A stretch of 64,000 nt of DNA. It comes from Undaria pinnatifida (taxonomy: Eukaryota; Sar; Phaeophyceae; Laminariales; Alariaceae). A program made the position numbers and the translations under genes. The stretch lies in contig JABAKD010000002.1 in the NCBI GenBank assembly GCA_012845835.1, positions 28,363,210-28,427,209 on the forward strand, read 5' to 3'. Below the pieces are notes generated by a model, which ran no database searches, had not been told where the DNA came from, and was given only the letters and a program-made list of their open reading frames with translations. Below are positions 61,510-64,000 of the stretch, piece after piece (within the stretch, counting starts at the first letter, position 1; each line of letters starts with the position of its first letter).

Positions 61510-62370
61510 TTCTACTTGGCATGTTGCTGTCCCCCCAATACTCCTCACGTCATATTTTCAACCATAACGTAGGCCTAGGCTTTCGCACGCCTTATCTACT
61601 TGGCACATGGTTACCGCAACACTTCGAAGTTTACGGTGGCATGGAACGCGCTAATCACATGGCGAGGTATATGATAGGTATGAGCGAAAGGGCGGCTGGG
61701 ACCGGGAACTTCCTCGCGTAGAACCTACCGGTACCAACAATAGTGCGGTCAACGCCGGTACTGGGTTAACGCCTAATGAAATCCGCATTACAATATTATG
61801 AGCTCCCCTCGCGCTTGCTTGGCACGGATTCCCGCCGTCACGTTTCCGCGGTACGCTACTATAGTCACCAGGTATCGCAATATCTGCAGGTGGGTTTGAC
61901 GCCGGAAGCACTGAACACAATATACTCTGCAACATGTCAACTCAAACCAACGTTTGGAGGTCCTATCGACGCCGCTTCTTTACCTCTCTCTCATTCTTCT
62001 CGAATGCACTATTGCTGCCTGTGTCATCAGAGCCTATCTCTCGATACGACTTCCCGACGGACCGCCAGCAAAGCTCGTGCGACATCGTTCACAAGCAGCG
62101 CGCTCTTAGTTTCACGTGTCGAAGCCCGAAGCTACACCCTTTTCCGAGCACGCTGCGGCAGGTTCTCCACCAAAGCCGGAAACCGCACCCTTTTCCGGCC
62201 CCACTGCGGAAGGTTCTCTGCCACGCCGCTGGAGGTTGACACGGATCTACAATACGGTTTAACTGATTCTTCAGAGAGTCAAGGTCGGTACGGAGTTGAA
62301 TGCTCCCAAGGCTAAAGTGTTACCAGTACTTGTTTGGACGACGAAAGCTGCGGTAGGGGGTCACGTTTTG
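61510..62370 (+). pseudogene. Ty3/gypsy-like integrase C-terminal remnant
   Basis: Pieces spread over three frames keep a consistent order. VYDRYERKGGWDRELPRVEP (about 61,664) and SAVNAGTGLTPNEIRI (about 61,743) resemble the end of a gypsy integrase core and the segment after it. LSLDTTSRRTASKARATSFT and SALLVSRVEAR (about 62,035-62,125) match the helical region after the core (HQSLxRD..DRQxxA...V...ALxVSRVExR). GGWTRIYNTV and RVKVGTELNAPKAKVLPVLV (about 62,230-62,325) look like the GGWVWVYN...L..TGP barrel. The copy is dead, with many shifts and stops. I rely on remembered family wording and spacing, not an alignment. Confidence 0.5.
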
Positions 62371-64000
62371 GGCCATTTAGTGCAGAGGCTCGGTGTAACT
62401 CGCGCGAGTGGGCCCTATGTTCCTTGCGACCTTGAGCTATCGTGCTGTCCTAATGCTGCAATATGAATCCGCAATTGAATGGTAAGATACGCTGCGCTGA
62501 AAAAAATCTCCTGAATTATTTTCGTCCATGAGGTACAGACTCACTCGTGCGCGCTGTGAAAACCCGGGGACCCCCCACTACCGAAGCCTTGATCGGGCGG
62601 TTCCCTAGAACTTCCTCACAGTTGGCTCCAGCTCTTCCGGGTACTCATTAGAAGTCTCGTCTCTTGGCGGTTAACTCTCATACCAGGCCATTCATGCTCG
62701 ACGCGGATTCTCATTGTCACGTCCCCGTTGGAGGCGCTTAGCAAGACCCCATGAAGACGACGATACGTCCGTTTACCTAATATCTTCCGGTTTGCTAGAC
62801 GTGGGATACGCAGAGCAAATTTCTTTACAACGTGCCACTCAACACGACGTTTCGACGTCCTATCGGCCCCTCGAACTGGAAAAAAGCTACCAATGGTCTT
62901 CGCTGTATTGATATTGCCACCACGTACGAGAGATCCACTAGGAAGGACTCCTGAGCCCGGCATGGAAACGCGACGTGGGTCTCAAGCATTGTCGTCATGA
63001 GATCCTTCATTGTGGGAGCGGGTTACTCTGAATCCGCACCACTAAACTACCCGTATTTACCTTGGTGCTGCACAACAGAAACTCGCTCGTGGCACATCGG
63101 CGAACATTCTATGACGACCGGCTACGGTTAGGTCTCACAAGTCGATGGGGATAGGTAATCGTGCTATCATAGCTAACGGGGTTCACATAATTTTGTAGTG
63201 CCCGAGTGCTTTCAGGACCCTTGTGTACCGGCCAAAGAAGCAACGAGCGCGACCTAAGCGATAATGTAAAACCGCGATGCTACAGAAGTACCGTTCTGTC
63301 GTGCACTTTCGGACGTACGGGAATATCTTCTATCTCAGCAGCATCTCCGGTTGCCTTGTTTGGGCGATGTTATAATCGTCAGTAGCCGTCATATACTTTC
63401 GACGCATTTTCCCTCCTGAAGCCCCCAAGGGATTTCTACTAATAGAACACTGAACAACGGTGTTTACGTTGCGCGCTTCTGTAGACGATCAGACTAACAT
63501 CTAGTGACTGTAGCTTGTGTCTTGGCGAGTTGATGGCGGATAGCTACGCCCACTCCACACCTCTCTTCCCCTCTCTCATAGGCCGACCTTTGTATTTCTG
63601 GCCCGCAAGCGGTACCTTCAGCACGCAGCATCGTCAACATGGAACACCTTCAACATGGCGCACCTTCAGCGTGGACCTCCTTCAACATGAAATATCTTCT
63701 ACACTTTCCAAACATCAGCCAGGCACAATTTCAACGCTACCAGCCTGTGCTACCACCCGGGCCAAGGGTGCACAAAAGCACTGTATCCGAGTAAACAGAG
63801 TGGGGCTCTTGACCCCGGTACTATGCCATCGTACGATCCATCAATTCGATCGGGTCAGATAATGTCTGAATACACACATAGCAGATTTACGACATACTGT
63901 CAATTGTTTTTGACAGCTCCCTAAACACAACGCCACACCCTTGATGTCCCTCAACCTTTTTACCACCCTTGAGAAAAATGACCCACACTAATTACAAGAG
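62371..64000. other. No recognised gene
   Basis: Ordinary composition to the window end. A 115-codon minus-strand frame (62,616-62,963) is basic and unrecognised. Near 63,618-63,700 the phrase CACCTTCAACATGG recurs about four times with variation (period about 19). Part of the stretch may be the decayed 3' part of the gypsy-like element, but I see no LTR. Confidence 0.4.

Overview
This window reads as nuclear DNA of a eukaryote and is almost entirely repetitive. It has no operons, no ribosome-binding sites and no long conserved reading frames of host-gene type. It does have LTR and non-LTR retrotransposon remnants, tRNA-headed SINE-like repeats, several families of short inverted-repeat elements (MITEs), a satellite array, minisatellites and an interstitial (CCCTAA)n tract of the TTAGGG telomere type. 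The retrotransposon protein remnants resemble my recollection of stramenopile (brown-alga-like) elements. That assignment is inference only and of low confidence, because no host gene is available to anchor it.

Layout. At 1.2-4.33 kb there is a satellite of about 220-bp monomers arranged partly as A/B dimers of about 439 bp, and at 5.84-6.31 kb an 18-bp minisatellite. From 0.2 to 46 kb lies a mosaic of dispersed families, which I named for this report: A (about 250-bp inverted-repeat MITE, 5 copies), B (90-bp TTAA-bounded piggyBac-like MITE, 10 clear copies plus one decayed), C (about 450-bp dispersed unit, many copies, densest at 34.5-37.4 kb), D (tRNA-headed SINE), E and F (F has CGATAGAGGTG termini), and K and L (end in ACA/CA tails). 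Families are nested in one another, for example F containing B, E and B at 29.6-30.2 kb, and D inside C at 18.29 kb. A telomere-like tract lies at 44.2 kb and a GGTCG pentanucleotide array at 50.8-51.0 kb.

From 47.6 to 49.4 kb the plus strand carries a decayed LINE: reverse transcriptase plus a C-terminal domain. From 53,755 to 59,805 the minus strand carries a complete-length but decayed Ty1/copia element. It has LTRs of about 220 bp, a cccgg target duplication, a candidate primer-binding site, gag zinc knuckle, protease, integrase, reverse transcriptase and RNase H in copia order. Its reverse transcriptase is split by an F-family MITE. The copia appears to sit inside an older, plus-strand Ty3/gypsy-like pol whose RT-like (52.9-53.1 kb) and integrase-like (61.5-62.4 kb) remnants lie on either side. 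A small gag zinc-knuckle remnant of another retroelement is at 14.6-15.0 kb.

I found no host protein-coding gene, rRNA or intact tRNA that I can support. Long frames elsewhere are explained by repeats, low complexity or chance. The region looks like a transposon-graveyard or heterochromatin-like block, in which elements form a layered insertion history rather than working as one pathway.
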